The notes under the pieces were generated by a model. It saw only the letters and a program-made list of their open reading frames with translations, ran no database searches and had not been told where the DNA came from. Both the position numbers and the translations under genes were made by a program. A stretch of DNA of 62,901 nt from Lachnospiraceae bacterium (GTDB lineage: Bacteria; Bacillota; Clostridia; Lachnospirales; Lachnospiraceae), in NCBI GenBank assembly GCA_017470735.1, contig JAFUYB010000064.1, positions 1 through 62,901 on the forward strand, read 5' to 3'. Positions 8,795 to 16,696 of this stretch are shown one piece after another (positions within the stretch are counted from its first letter, which is position 1; the number at the start of each line of letters is the position of its first letter).

Positions 8795-8881
8795 GGCATT
8801 ACCCCCATTTTAGTGCATATATAGCTTTTATCGGACAGATTCCCCTACAAAATAACACTTCTTAAAACAAATTTTTATATT

Positions 8882-9247
8882 TTATTTTTCCACGATCCGA
8901 ATTTTTGTCCCGATGTGGATGTTTGGTACATCCGCTTCCTCCGTATAAAGCGTGCCCGGAAGCTCCGCAACTGTCTTGCCGGACATATTGATCGTCATAT
9001 GTCCGAGCCCCGCCAGCGTCACCGGCGCTTCATCGCCAATTGCCGTAATCCGGTACTCCTCGTCGTCAATCTGCAGATACTGTCCCGCCGCAATCGTGCC
9101 ATGGATCGGATTGACGCTGACCAGATAGCAGTAATCCTTCAGCTCATCCGGCGCGTTTTCCCCAAAAATAATGAACATATTGCCTCCGGCAAATTCGTCC
9201 ACGCTCGCCCCCAGAGCCTTGACTTCGTTTTCATAAATAATGTTCAT
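8882..9247 (-). CDS. PTS glucitol/sorbitol-type IIA component (orphan)
   Basis: This 121-residue protein matches the PTSIIA_gutA family in length and pattern. It begins with a short N-terminal strand, then FIIFGENAPDELKDYC, VNPIHGTI with a conserved histidine, LAGLGHMTINM and a C-terminal VPNIHIGTKI segment. In a complete system the IIA component receives phosphate from HPr and passes it to the IIB component. No IIB, IIC, polyol dehydrogenase or regulator is nearby, so this copy may be regulatory or serve a distant permease. The start at 9247 is set by AAGGAGGG four bases upstream. An ATG 27 bases earlier has no site. Confidence 0.8.
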   Translation of the reverse strand: MNIIYENEVKALGASVDEFAGGNMFIIFGENAPDELKDYCYLVSVNPIHGTIAAGQYLQIDDEEYRITAIGDEAPVTLAGLGHMTINMSGKTVAELPGTLYTEEADVPNIHIGTKIRIVEK

Positions 9248-9347
9248 AATGCCCTCCTTCATATTTGAAATCATTTCCCAGGAATTTTATTGTACTACAT
9301 TTGAAAAAACTTTGACAGCATATTTCCGAGAAAAACATTTCCGCGGA

Positions 9348-11078
9348 CTACACATTTTCGCCCATCTCATTGAATGTGTCCGCCACCTTGCGTACCTCAG
9401 CTTCCGCGTGCAGAAATGCCCGCGCGACATACGGATCAAACTGCGAGCCGATCCCGTCGCGTATGATCTCAAGTGCTTTTTCAAACGGAAAGCCTTCCTT
9501 GTAACTGCGCTTGGAAATCAATGCGTCAAACACATCCGCTACCGCCATGATCCGCGCCGACAGCGGAATTTCTTCTCCGGCCAGGCCGTCGGGATATCCC
9601 TTTCCGTCCCAACGCTCATGATGGTGTGCCGCAATCCTCCGTGCCTCTTCGAGATATCCGGAGTCCGGCACATTGTCGATCGCGCGCGAGATAATGTCCC
9701 GCCCCGCCGTCGTGTGCGTCTTCATCGTCGCGAATTCTTCATCCGTCAGCCTGCCGGGTTTATTTAAAATCGCATCGGGAATATTGATCTTGCCTACATC
9801 GTGCAGCGGCGCGGAACGGGCTGTCTCGTAAATGAACTGTTCCGTCATCCGGTCCTCATACATCCCTTCCTTTTTCATCTGGTCCATGATGATCCGGACA
9901 TAAGCCGCCGTCTTGCGTACATGCTGTCCGGTATTTTTGTCCCGGCTCTCGACCATGTCCGCCAGCACCATCACCAGACCGTCCTGCATCTCGGCAATCA
10001 TTTCTGTCTTGTTCTGCAGCTCTGCAACATATTTCGTGCTGTCTTCGGTCGTTTTGGAAAATGCCCGGTAAAGATTTTCGATCTCATCCCCGGTGTGGAT
10101 GTCCAGTTTTTTGATGCGCTTTAAACTGTCGCTTCGCGCTTCCTCACTGTTGTAAGCAAACGCGTCCGCAGCGATCGCCATCGTATTGATCGGCAGGATC
10201 ATATTGTACTCAACGCACCAGAGCCCGGCGACGAGGATTAAAATAAAGAAACCGAGACACAAAGAAATCATCTTGGCAAGATAGCTGTATTCGTCCGCCT
10301 GCAGCCCGCCCGCGGCTGTCTTCTCCGCCACCGTGTAAGCATTGTTGCGGTAAAGAATAAAGCTGATGGATGTCGCAACCGTTCCAATGGACACTGCCGC
10401 GGCAACCACTACGATGACCAGCTTGGTACGAAGGGAAATGACACGGCACCGGCTCTGCCCTGCCGCCTCTTTTTCTTCCTGCGACAACGGCGCCTGCTGC
10501 CAGCCGCTTAACGAGAGCCACCCTTCGGTATCGGTCGGCACCACAAACATCAGCGCCCGGACAATGGCGACCGTCACTGTCTTGTCCGCAAGATCCGACA
10601 GGTAATCCGCCACAAGCATTGACTGAAATGAAGTCAGCACGCCGCTTTGGTAAAATTCCCTTGACACTTCCTCCTCATATGCCGCGCCGTACAGACACCA
10701 GGTCAGCAGAAACCCCAGTCCTCCGCCGATCACGGACAGCAGAAAAATAAAAATGACAATGCCGGAAAGCTTTTTCAGATATCCCTTTCTGGAAAAAAAT
10801 GCGGATGTAACAGCGATCAGGACGCTGATCGTCCCGTAATATATCGCTGTCGGGTCGCTAAGCTGCTTCAGAAGATTGGTCCCCAGGCCGACGACGATGC
10901 CCGGCAGATAACCGCCTAAAACCGCCGCCAGGATCGTGCCGATCGAATCCAGATACAGCGGCAGGTGCCAGACCTCCGCAAAACCCGCCCCGGCAAGATT
11001 GATCCCGATGCCGATCGAGCAAAACAGCACCGCAAACAGAAGCTTTGATTTCTTTTTATCCTGCTTCCCATCCCCCAT
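9348..11078 (-). CDS. Membrane HD-GYP protein, putative c-di-GMP phosphodiesterase
   Basis: A 576-residue protein. The first ~190 residues form several membrane helices that resemble the S component of ECF vitamin transporters. A low-complexity loop, another pair of helices and a HAMP-like segment follow, leading into an HD-GYP domain (about 370-560). HDVGK gives the HD metal ligands, and HHERWDGKGYP is the GYP signature. HD-GYP enzymes hydrolyse cyclic di-GMP at the inner membrane face, and a c-di-GMP role fits the GGDEF protein at 48686. A small-molecule sensor role for the N-terminus is an inference. The start at 11078 has GAGGGGA upstream. An extended -10 (TGATATACT, minus strand near 11122-11117) may be its promoter. 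Confidence 0.88.
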   Translation of the reverse strand: MGDGKQDKKKSKLLFAVLFCSIGIGINLAGAGFAEVWHLPLYLDSIGTILAAVLGGYLPGIVVGLGTNLLKQLSDPTAIYYGTISVLIAVTSAFFSRKGYLKKLSGIVIFIFLLSVIGGGLGFLLTWCLYGAAYEEEVSREFYQSGVLTSFQSMLVADYLSDLADKTVTVAIVRALMFVVPTDTEGWLSLSGWQQAPLSQEEKEAAGQSRCRVISLRTKLVIVVVAAAVSIGTVATSISFILYRNNAYTVAEKTAAGGLQADEYSYLAKMISLCLGFFILILVAGLWCVEYNMILPINTMAIAADAFAYNSEEARSDSLKRIKKLDIHTGDEIENLYRAFSKTTEDSTKYVAELQNKTEMIAEMQDGLVMVLADMVESRDKNTGQHVRKTAAYVRIIMDQMKKEGMYEDRMTEQFIYETARSAPLHDVGKINIPDAILNKPGRLTDEEFATMKTHTTAGRDIISRAIDNVPDSGYLEEARRIAAHHHERWDGKGYPDGLAGEEIPLSARIMAVADVFDALISKRSYKEGFPFEKALEIIRDGIGSQFDPYVARAFLHAEAEVRKVADTFNEMGENV

Positions 11079-11156
11079 AGTTTCCCCTCTTAAACTATTC
11101 GACACAATACGCGTTCAGTATATCATACAATACCGCCCGCGTCATCTTTTGCGGCC

Positions 11157-11582
11157 TTACTTTTTCTCCAGCACGAGTTTCCTTGAGACGAAATTGTAAA
11201 CCATCACGATGCCGGTCGCCGCGACCTTTGCCCCGACATTGGCCCAATGCTGCGGCAGCCATCCGGACAGCCACGCCCAATGCCCATAGATCAGGTCGAT
11301 GCAGATGTACAAAATGATCTCATTAAGCACCAGCCCCACTGCGGACATTCCGGCAAACAGCATAAATTCGCGTTTGCGCGACATGTCATCCCGGCGCTCA
11401 AACACATATTTCATGCTCAGCAGATAATTAACGACCAGCGAAATCGAAAATCCGCACACGCCCGCGATCAGATACGGGATGCGCAAGCCGTTGCACAGTA
11501 TGGTGTAGATAGCGAAGTCCACAAGCGTCGAAATGACCCCGACGATCCCGAAACGCAGGACTTGTTCGATCAATTGTTTCAT
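11157..11582 (-). CDS. GtrA family membrane protein
   Basis: A 141-residue protein with four predicted membrane helices and the GtrA pattern: LRFGIVGVISTLVDF at the start, NYLLSMKYVF in the second half, and NFVSRKLVL at the end. GtrA proteins are thought to flip or present lipid-linked sugars during surface glycan modification. It sits directly downstream of the LicD and SDR genes on the same strand with short gaps, which supports a shared role in cell-surface polymer decoration. The exact substrate cannot be told. Confidence 0.88.
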   Translation of the reverse strand: MKQLIEQVLRFGIVGVISTLVDFAIYTILCNGLRIPYLIAGVCGFSISLVVNYLLSMKYVFERRDDMSRKREFMLFAGMSAVGLVLNEIILYICIDLIYGHWAWLSGWLPQHWANVGAKVAATGIVMVYNFVSRKLVLEKK

Positions 11583-11640
11583 AAATTTTCGTAATCCTTT
11601 TTATCACATCACCGTAAGCGGTTCTGCGATGGTCTTTGGC

Positions 11641-12495
11641 TTATTGTTTGGTGTTTGCTTTACAGTAAACCTGTATGTGGTGCGATTTGCGTTTTTCTTC
11701 GGGCGGCAATTCCATATAGTTTCCGTAAATTCCGGTCAGATATCCGTCATAACACGCAACCGCCGGATACTGCTTCCTTTCAAAAGGCACTTCGATCAGC
11801 GGAAACGCTTCGTCCTTACGGTAACGCTCACCGACGCCGTACAGCGCATTCGCGGAAATGCCGATATAATTCGCAGACTCATAAGGGTATTTGCTCGCTT
11901 CCCTCACCATCCGCCGCACCAAAAAACGGTTCCCGAGAAGATGCGTGACAAACACCGGGAAAAATTTTAAAATCGTCCGGAATCCGCTTGTCCCTCTTCC
12001 GAATTTGGAGCGGGAATATTTTACTGCCTTGCGCAAAAATGTCACACGGCGGATGAACCGCTTTGTCTCCTCAGCCGTATCGGGATAGCCGTCCACCGGA
12101 AAAATGTCGATATATAGATGCGCCGTCACGGCGCTTTCCAAAAGATACTCCGTACTCGCCCGGCGAAGCCGCGTATCCAGGTCGATCATCTGCCCGTATG
12201 GGCTGGAATAGCTGCCGTCGTCACCAAAAGCAAAGGCATAATGCCCGCCGATCGGCTCTGTCCGCGCCAGCTCCCGGAGTTTCTCATAATCGTCCCGCGG
12301 AATCCCCACATCAATGTCGTCATCCCACGGAATAAAGCCCTTGTGCCGGATCGCCCCCAGCAGTGTCCCCCCGACCAGAAAGCAGGTCAGACCGTGTTTG
12401 TTACAATACGCCAGCAGATCGTCAAGCATCTGTACGAGCCGCGTCCGGATCTCCTGTTGTGTCAGCTGTTTTTTTTCTTGCATTTTTTTGAGCAT
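11641..12495 (-). CDS. LicD family phosphotransferase
   Basis: This 284-residue protein carries the LicD hallmark segment: FLVGGTLLGAIRHKG followed by IPWDDDIDVG near residues 40-65, with the metal-binding Asp cluster of the nucleotidyltransferase fold. LicD enzymes transfer phosphocholine, ribitol phosphate or similar groups from CDP-linked donors to surface glycans. It lies between an SDR and GtrA, and an IspD/TarI-type CTP transferase is encoded 4 kb away, so a CDP-linked donor route is plausible. GGAGG sits only one base from the annotated ATG and 13 bases from a second in-frame ATG (12483), so the exact start is uncertain by four codons. Confidence 0.9.
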   Translation of the reverse strand: MLKKMQEKKQLTQQEIRTRLVQMLDDLLAYCNKHGLTCFLVGGTLLGAIRHKGFIPWDDDIDVGIPRDDYEKLRELARTEPIGGHYAFAFGDDGSYSSPYGQMIDLDTRLRRASTEYLLESAVTAHLYIDIFPVDGYPDTAEETKRFIRRVTFLRKAVKYSRSKFGRGTSGFRTILKFFPVFVTHLLGNRFLVRRMVREASKYPYESANYIGISANALYGVGERYRKDEAFPLIEVPFERKQYPAVACYDGYLTGIYGNYMELPPEEKRKSHHIQVYCKANTKQ

Positions 12496-12577
12496 GCCTC
12501 CTCTTCAGGCATATTTATCATCAAGCAAACCCATTTGACAAATCGTCTCTTTTCACTCATTCGGCTATTAGGAACTG

Positions 12578-12683
12578 TAGACAAGTAACTTGCACATTTT
12601 GGCTTGTCTTTGACTCCATCTGCTGCGTTGTCTTCAATCGACGATGAACTCGTCCAAAATGCCAATCCCGGCACTTGTTCATG
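12578..12683. repeat. Degenerate palindromic repeat element
   Basis: Left-arm segments ACAAGT, TTG and ATTTTGG recur in inverted order on the right arm (ATTTTGG near 12653-12660, ACAAGT near 12680-12675). The core CATCTGCTGCGTTGTCTTC resembles the core of the palindromic element at 50443-50609. It fills the gap between the SDR and LicD genes and reaches the last codons of the SDR gene. It is probably a decayed, non-autonomous dispersed repeat. Confidence 0.5.
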
Positions 12684-13821
12684 CATCTGTATGATTGCTG
12701 TCCCGCAATATCGCAATCGTCCGTATCAGCCCGTTCTTCATATCATAATGCGCGGTCCAGCCGAGGCTCCGCAATTTTGCCGCATCAAGCACTGCTTTTG
12801 TCGCCGTCGAATAGCCCGCCGCCTCCTTTGCGTCCGGCAATTCAAAGACAACCTGCCTGCCCGCGTAGTCCGCCACAATCCGTGCCAGATCCTTAAGCGC
12901 AATATCGCTTCCCGGATCCGCCACATTGTACGCCTGCCCACATTCGCCGTACAGCAGGCAGTACAGCAGCGCCGATACCGCGTCTGCCACATAGCTGTAG
13001 GAATACAGTTGGTTCCCTTCCGACTTCAGTATGATATCCTCACCTGCCACGCCTTTGTGGATGAACTGCGAGATCGCCTTGGTGTCTGTCGAAAGCAATG
13101 TCGGACCGTAAGTCCGCGACAGCCGCGGGATCACCACATCCATCCCTTTCTGCGCAATGTACGCCTGGCACAATGCCTCTCCGCACCGCTTGCTCTCCGG
13201 ATATCCGGCACGCATCGTATTGCAGTCAATGTACCCCAGATAGCTCTCATCAAAGGTTTCCGCATCCCCGCGGTTCTCTCCGTAAATCTCTACCGACGAC
13301 GCGAACAGAAACCGCTCACACCCATGCGCCGCACCGTATTCCAGCAGATGGTAAGTACCGAGCATATTTGTCGTGATCGTGCCGATCGGGTCGGATGAAT
13401 ACGCTTTCGGGTGCGTATTGCTGGCGGCATGAAAAATGTAGTCTATCCTTCGTTTATCCGATACACCGTCCGATAATTTCTCATTTTTATCCGGATCATT
13501 TTCCGCGCCAAATGTTTCATCCGCGATATCTGATGCTTCCGGCAGATTTATTCCCCGGTTGATATCCCCTGCCACAAAAACAAAATTGTCATCGTCCCAA
13601 TACTCTGCGAACCGCTCTTTTGCCTTTTGTTCATTTCTCCCGAGCGCGTAAATCTTTATTCCCAGATCCTTTGCCCAAAGTACATCGATCAGAAAGCTCG
13701 CGATATTCCCGCTCGCTCCGGAGATCAGAAAAGCTTTGTTCCGCAGCCGCTCCCAATCGATCGCCAGTCCCGCGACATATGCGACATCTTCCTTGTATAG
13801 TTCGTGATCGTAGATTTTCAT
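12679..13821 (-). CDS. NAD-dependent epimerase/dehydratase (extended SDR)
   Basis: A 380-residue extended short-chain dehydrogenase. SGASGNIASF near residue 34 is the NAD-binding glycine motif, FHAASNTHP is the conserved NNAG-like segment, SSVEIYGE holds the catalytic Ser, and YPESKRCGE gives the Tyr-x3-Lys pair. An Asp/Glu-rich insert occupies about residues 95-130. Such enzymes build UDP- or CDP-sugars for surface polymers. It is the first gene of the SDR, LicD, GtrA group and has a promoter 50-80 bases upstream. The last codons lie within the palindromic repeat at 12578-12683, so the C-terminal end may have been altered by that insertion. Confidence 0.85.
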   Translation of the reverse strand: MKIYDHELYKEDVAYVAGLAIDWERLRNKAFLISGASGNIASFLIDVLWAKDLGIKIYALGRNEQKAKERFAEYWDDDNFVFVAGDINRGINLPEASDIADETFGAENDPDKNEKLSDGVSDKRRIDYIFHAASNTHPKAYSSDPIGTITTNMLGTYHLLEYGAAHGCERFLFASSVEIYGENRGDAETFDESYLGYIDCNTMRAGYPESKRCGEALCQAYIAQKGMDVVIPRLSRTYGPTLLSTDTKAISQFIHKGVAGEDIILKSEGNQLYSYSYVADAVSALLYCLLYGECGQAYNVADPGSDIALKDLARIVADYAGRQVVFELPDAKEAAGYSTATKAVLDAAKLRSLGWTAHYDMKNGLIRTIAILRDSNHTDA

Positions 13822-13869
13822 AAATAATCCGTTCCCTTAACATTAAAATCAGTTTATTTTTCGGGAAAC

Positions 13870-13899
13870 ATTATACTATTGTTGTGGCTCGTATGGCAA
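13870..13899 (-). promoter_or_regulatory. Promoter of the SDR-LicD-GtrA group
   Basis: On the minus strand there is TTGCCA (13899-13894), an 18-base spacer and a perfect TATAAT (13875-13870). It lies about 50 bases before the SDR start. Confidence 0.6.
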
Positions 13900-14165
13900 C
13901 TGAATTATTATTCGTTGCCGGGAATTAATTTTTACATAATGACGAAGAAGAACGGAATTTACTTTTTCAATTTTCCGTAACTATTTCAGAGGTGTTAGCG
14001 GGTATTCAATATAGGGATTTTGTGTTATACTTCTCGTAAAGAGTTATGCCCGAAAGGAACTGATAATATGGCAGCAGTAACGCAGTAAAGTATATGGAAC
14101 ATGACGGAAGAGAAGAAGCTTTTGGAGATATTCGAGGAGCTTTAGGGAAAGTGGTGACTCGTTAG
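13900..14165. other. Gene-poor stretch with gene debris
   Basis: No intact gene is visible. On the plus strand there is an extended -10-like TGTTATACT near 14025-14033. Several short overlapping frames that start with ATG and stop within 25 codons follow (14068-14165). They look like debris of a small gene upstream of the brnT fragment. Confidence 0.4.
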
Positions 14166-14312
14166 GTGAAATTTGAGTGGGATTCTGAAAAAGAAATAAT
14201 AAACATAAAAAAGCATGGTATAGATTTTGAAATCGCAAGCCGGATTTTTAATGACAAGAATAGAGTAGCTACTGCAAAAGAGAAGGAGTTATATTCATAT
14301 GGCTATAATTAA
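14166..14312 (+). pseudogene. brnT: Truncated BrnT-like toxin
   Basis: From a GTG, 48 codons read VKFEWDSEKEIINIKKHGID, closely matching the start of BrnT RNase toxins (KFEWDxxKxxxNxxKHGI). After FNDKNRVATA the frame ends at YGYN, so the catalytic C-terminal half of a normal ~90-residue BrnT is missing. The end still overlaps the next gene by 14 bases, as in intact brnTA pairs, which suggests an internal deletion rather than a random stop. The product is probably inactive. Confidence 0.7.
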
Positions 14313-14619
14313 AAAAACAATAGATATTACAAAGCCGCTTTCAGATGAACAGAGGAATCGCGTGATTGTTGCTGCCTCTAAGCCACTTGCTTTTGATGAA
14401 GATGCACCGGAACTCACAGAAAGTCAGATTGAAGAGATCAAGGGTGTTATTGATAGCAGAAGATTTGATGAAATAGGGCAGGATATAACAGTGCATCTGA
14501 CAGAGAGTTCTATGGAGAAAGTAAAAACCTTCGGGAGTGATTATAAAGGAATTCTCAATCGGTTGATGAATCTTGCTATAAGTGAACCGGAACTTCTAAA
14601 AAAAGCAATGTTGCTATAG
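14299..14619 (+). CDS. brnA: BrnA-like ribbon-helix-helix antitoxin
   Basis: This 106-residue protein directly overlaps the BrnT fragment in the usual toxin-antitoxin order. The C-terminal third, ITVHLTESSMEKVKTFG then YKGILNRLMNLA, fits the ribbon-helix-helix DNA-binding domain of BrnA. The N-terminal part is acidic and probably the toxin-binding region. An AGAAGGAG site precedes the ATG. With the toxin truncated, the antitoxin may survive as an autoregulator or as a decoy for other BrnT toxins; that is inference. The gene is AT-rich relative to its neighbours, in keeping with transfer. Confidence 0.6.
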   Translation: MAIIKKTIDITKPLSDEQRNRVIVAASKPLAFDEDAPELTESQIEEIKGVIDSRRFDEIGQDITVHLTESSMEKVKTFGSDYKGILNRLMNLAISEPELLKKAMLL

Positions 14620-14727
14620 ATGTATGAACAAGAAAGGCTGCTCTATATGGAATACTTGTTTAGAGTAGGTTGAGTCAAAGTTACGGGGATTGCGGTTTTT
14701 TGCAAGAGTACCTATCTGTAATTTGGG

Positions 14728-14756
14728 TTGTAAAAAAAGAATGCTGTTGATATAAT
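14728..14756 (+). promoter_or_regulatory. Promoter of the type I toxin mRNA
   Basis: TTGTAA (14728-14733), a 17-base spacer and a perfect TATAAT (14751-14756). The expected start near 14762 coincides with the beginning of the leader segment that can pair with the 3' end of the transcript. Confidence 0.75.
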
Positions 14757-14763
14757 ATGTAAC

Positions 14764-14948
14764 GGAGCGGTACCCCTCGTAACGAAGGGGGTGATGCCTA
14801 TGGAGTACGTGACATGGTCTGATCTAATTCGGTTCCTTATATTCATTGTAACTCTCGTAGGTCTGATATATCAGATACTCAAAAAATAACCGCCCCTGAC
14901 TGGATGCGTGGCGGTTATTTCACCATAATTCCGAGGGGCTACCGCTCC
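14764..14948. repeat. Inverted repeat joining the 5' and 3' ends of the toxin transcript
   Basis: Bases 14764-14779 (GGAGCGGTACCCCTCG) are complementary to 14932-14948 (CGAGGGGCTACCGCTCC) except for one bulged base. The arms sit at the predicted 5' end and the 3' end of the toxin mRNA, so they could form a long-distance closing stem, followed by CTTTTGTT. Long-range 5'-3' pairing that blocks translation is known for several type I toxin mRNAs. Confidence 0.6.
14800..14889 (+). CDS. Putative holin-like type I toxin peptide
   Basis: A 29-residue peptide, MEYVTWSDLIRFLIF followed by IVTLVGLIYQILKK. It is a single hydrophobic helix with a short polar head and basic tail, matching the putative holin-like toxin peptides common in Clostridia. 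The start at 14800 has AGGGGG eight bases upstream; an in-frame ATG at 14794 is too close to that site. The leader hairpin (CCCCTCG, TAA loop, CGAAGGGG) sequesters the ribosome binding site. The reading frame ends at the edge of an inverted repeat where an antisense RNA converges. Membrane damage as the mode of action is inferred from the family. Confidence 0.75.
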   Translation: MEYVTWSDLIRFLIFIVTLVGLIYQILKK

Positions 14949-14953
14949 CTTTT
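14880..14953 (-). ncRNA. Antisense antitoxin RNA convergent with the holin-like toxin
   Basis: A minus-strand promoter, TTGTAA (14987-14982), 16 bases, TATAAT (14965-14960, with an extended TG), would start an RNA near 14953. It would run into the 3' end of the toxin gene. It ends at a perfect stem (AAATAACCGCC with GGCGGTTATTT, 14884-14920) followed on the minus strand by TTTTTT. The RNA would be about 70 bases and overlap the toxin transcript tail to tail, as in txpA/RatA-type type I systems. Transcription was inferred from the sequence only. Confidence 0.65.
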
Positions 14954-15012
14954 GTTGACATTATAACACAATGATACATTTTTACAAGCGTTTTATTGAT
15001 ATTTCCGCACCT

Positions 15013-16428
15013 ATGAGCAAACGATACCTGATCCGGACAAATATCAGTCCGTTTGACAATCCAACCTATTACGACGCGGTCCGCAAAAATGTCGTGCGGA
15101 GCAACAGCGGCAATCTGCTCTTTCCGCACAGCCTGATCCGTGCGCTGATGACGGATGACGATACGGTGTTTGATCCGGTCAATACGCACGGCAGTTTTTC
15201 TGACGAGGAAATCGACCGCATTAACGCAAGCTACGACGCATTTCTGATCCCGCTTGCCAATGCGTTCCGGATCAGCTTTATGGAAGAGCTTGCCAATCTG
15301 ACGGCATTAGTCCGCCGTCTGACCATTTCTTGCATCGTGGTCGGTATCGGTTTTCAGGGCAATCTGTCCGGGGATATTTCCCGCGGCTTTAAATGGGCGG
15401 ACACGGCGCGCGATTTCTGCAAGGCTGTTTTAGAGAAATCCGCAAAGATCGGTCTGCGTGGGGAAACCACGGCAAAATTCATGGACTATCTCGGCTTTCA
15501 GCGGGACAAAGATTACCAGGTGATCGGCTGTCCCTCGATGTTTCTGTATGGAGCTGATCTGCCTGCGCCAAAGCCGCTCTCGCTTTCGCCGGATATCCGC
15601 ATCCACATCAACAGCAAGGTCGATCTGCCACAGAAGCTGCACGACTATTTAAAAGGCGTCTGCGACGCGATTCCGGACCATTATTATCTGCCGCAGAATC
15701 AATACGAGCTGGTGGCGATGTACACCGGGATTCCGCTTTCTTACACGCGGCCGGACTTGAAAACCATGCCTGCGCACTATCCGACAGACCCGTCACATCC
15801 GCTGTTCCGGCAGAACCGCATCCGCGGCTTTGTGACGGTTCCGAGCTGGCTGGATTTTCTTCGGCAGGGCGATCTGAATTTCGGCACGCGCATTCACGGC
15901 AATATTGCCGCCATCCTTGCAGGGATTCCGGCTTTCATTATCGCACCTGACAGCCGTGTGTTGGAGCTGGCGGAATACCACCGGATCCCGCATACGACAG
16001 TCGCGGATCTGGATGAGAAAACATCTGTTTTTGATCTATTGGAAAATGTGGATTTCAACTCAGTTTTAGATGGGCACAAGGAGCGGTTTGAGACCTATTT
16101 GCAGTTTTTATGCGATAATGATCTGCCGTCGATTTATCATGCAATGGATGCTTCTGCCAAATCAGCCAACAATGAGGAAGATACATCCCATTCAGCCACA
16201 ACCAACCATAAAGACGATGCATCCCATTCAGCCACTGGCAACCGGCAGGAGAATACTCCCACCACGAGCACTTCCTGCCCGTTTGATAAAAAAATTTCTG
16301 AGATTGATTTCCGCCCGCCGCTTGTTCCGTATCGGCATCTTGCTGCTTCCGATCATTTCGACGCGATGCGGTTCCGTTATACCTTTTTGGCAAAGCGGAT
16401 GATAAAAGGGGTTTTGCGGAAAGCTTAA
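15013..16428 (+). CDS. Polysaccharide pyruvyl transferase family protein
   Basis: This roughly 471-residue protein fits the polysaccharide pyruvyltransferase family: a central GIGFQG segment, KIGLRGETT, CPSMFLYG, and FGTRIHGNIAAILAGIPAF with PDSR downstream, where the family holds its conserved His and Arg residues. These enzymes add pyruvate ketals to surface polysaccharides. The C-terminal region (about residues 375-430) is a low-complexity Ser/Thr/Asn linker with a near-repeat of SHSAT. I prefer the start at 15013 because the alternative ATG at 14971 overlaps the antisense RNA promoter, but neither has a clear ribosome site. It is transcribed opposite to the other glycan genes on either side. 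Confidence 0.8.
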   Translation: MSKRYLIRTNISPFDNPTYYDAVRKNVVRSNSGNLLFPHSLIRALMTDDDTVFDPVNTHGSFSDEEIDRINASYDAFLIPLANAFRISFMEELANLTALVRRLTISCIVVGIGFQGNLSGDISRGFKWADTARDFCKAVLEKSAKIGLRGETTAKFMDYLGFQRDKDYQVIGCPSMFLYGADLPAPKPLSLSPDIRIHINSKVDLPQKLHDYLKGVCDAIPDHYYLPQNQYELVAMYTGIPLSYTRPDLKTMPAHYPTDPSHPLFRQNRIRGFVTVPSWLDFLRQGDLNFGTRIHGNIAAILAGIPAFIIAPDSRVLELAEYHRIPHTTVADLDEKTSVFDLLENVDFNSVLDGHKERFETYLQFLCDNDLPSIYHAMDASAKSANNEEDTSHSATTNHKDDASHSATGNRQENTPTTSTSCPFDKKISEIDFRPPLVPYRHLAASDHFDAMRFRYTFLAKRMIKGVLRKA

Positions 16429-16498
16429 ATAAAAAACGAACCTTCGGCATATCACCTTGAGTCCGTTTGATTTTTCCTATAAGGCTTTCAGATCGCTT

Positions 16499-16657
16499 TC
16501 AGTCCTGTAACGATTCCATCAGCACTTGCTCCATCTCATGCAGCTTCCTGACTGCCGCATCAACTCTCGGATCATCATTATGTAAATATTCTAATAATTT
16601 CTTAACATCCAATAACTGTAGCCGCAATCCATGTTTAAATTCTGTAGCAGTCGGCAT
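16499..16657 (-). CDS. Small helical protein of unknown function (52 aa)
   Basis: The start at 16657 is supported by GAGAGGAAGG a few bases upstream. The peptide is mostly charged and helical, with DVKKLLEYLHNDDPRVDAAV in the middle. No family is recognised with certainty. It follows the cytidylyltransferase gene by 39 bases on the same strand, so it is probably the last gene of that operon. Several similar short helical ORFs sit in operons elsewhere in this window (20533, 22248, 59297). Confidence 0.55.
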   Translation of the reverse strand: MPTATEFKHGLRLQLLDVKKLLEYLHNDDPRVDAAVRKLHEMEQVLMESLQD

Positions 16658-16696
16658 AATACCTTCCTCTCTTATTTGATGACCTGCAGCCATTTC

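Noticed and set aside
16429..16498. Possible terminator between the pyruvyltransferase gene and the small ORF
   Set aside because: Only a weak, interrupted hairpin and short T runs were visible, not enough to call.
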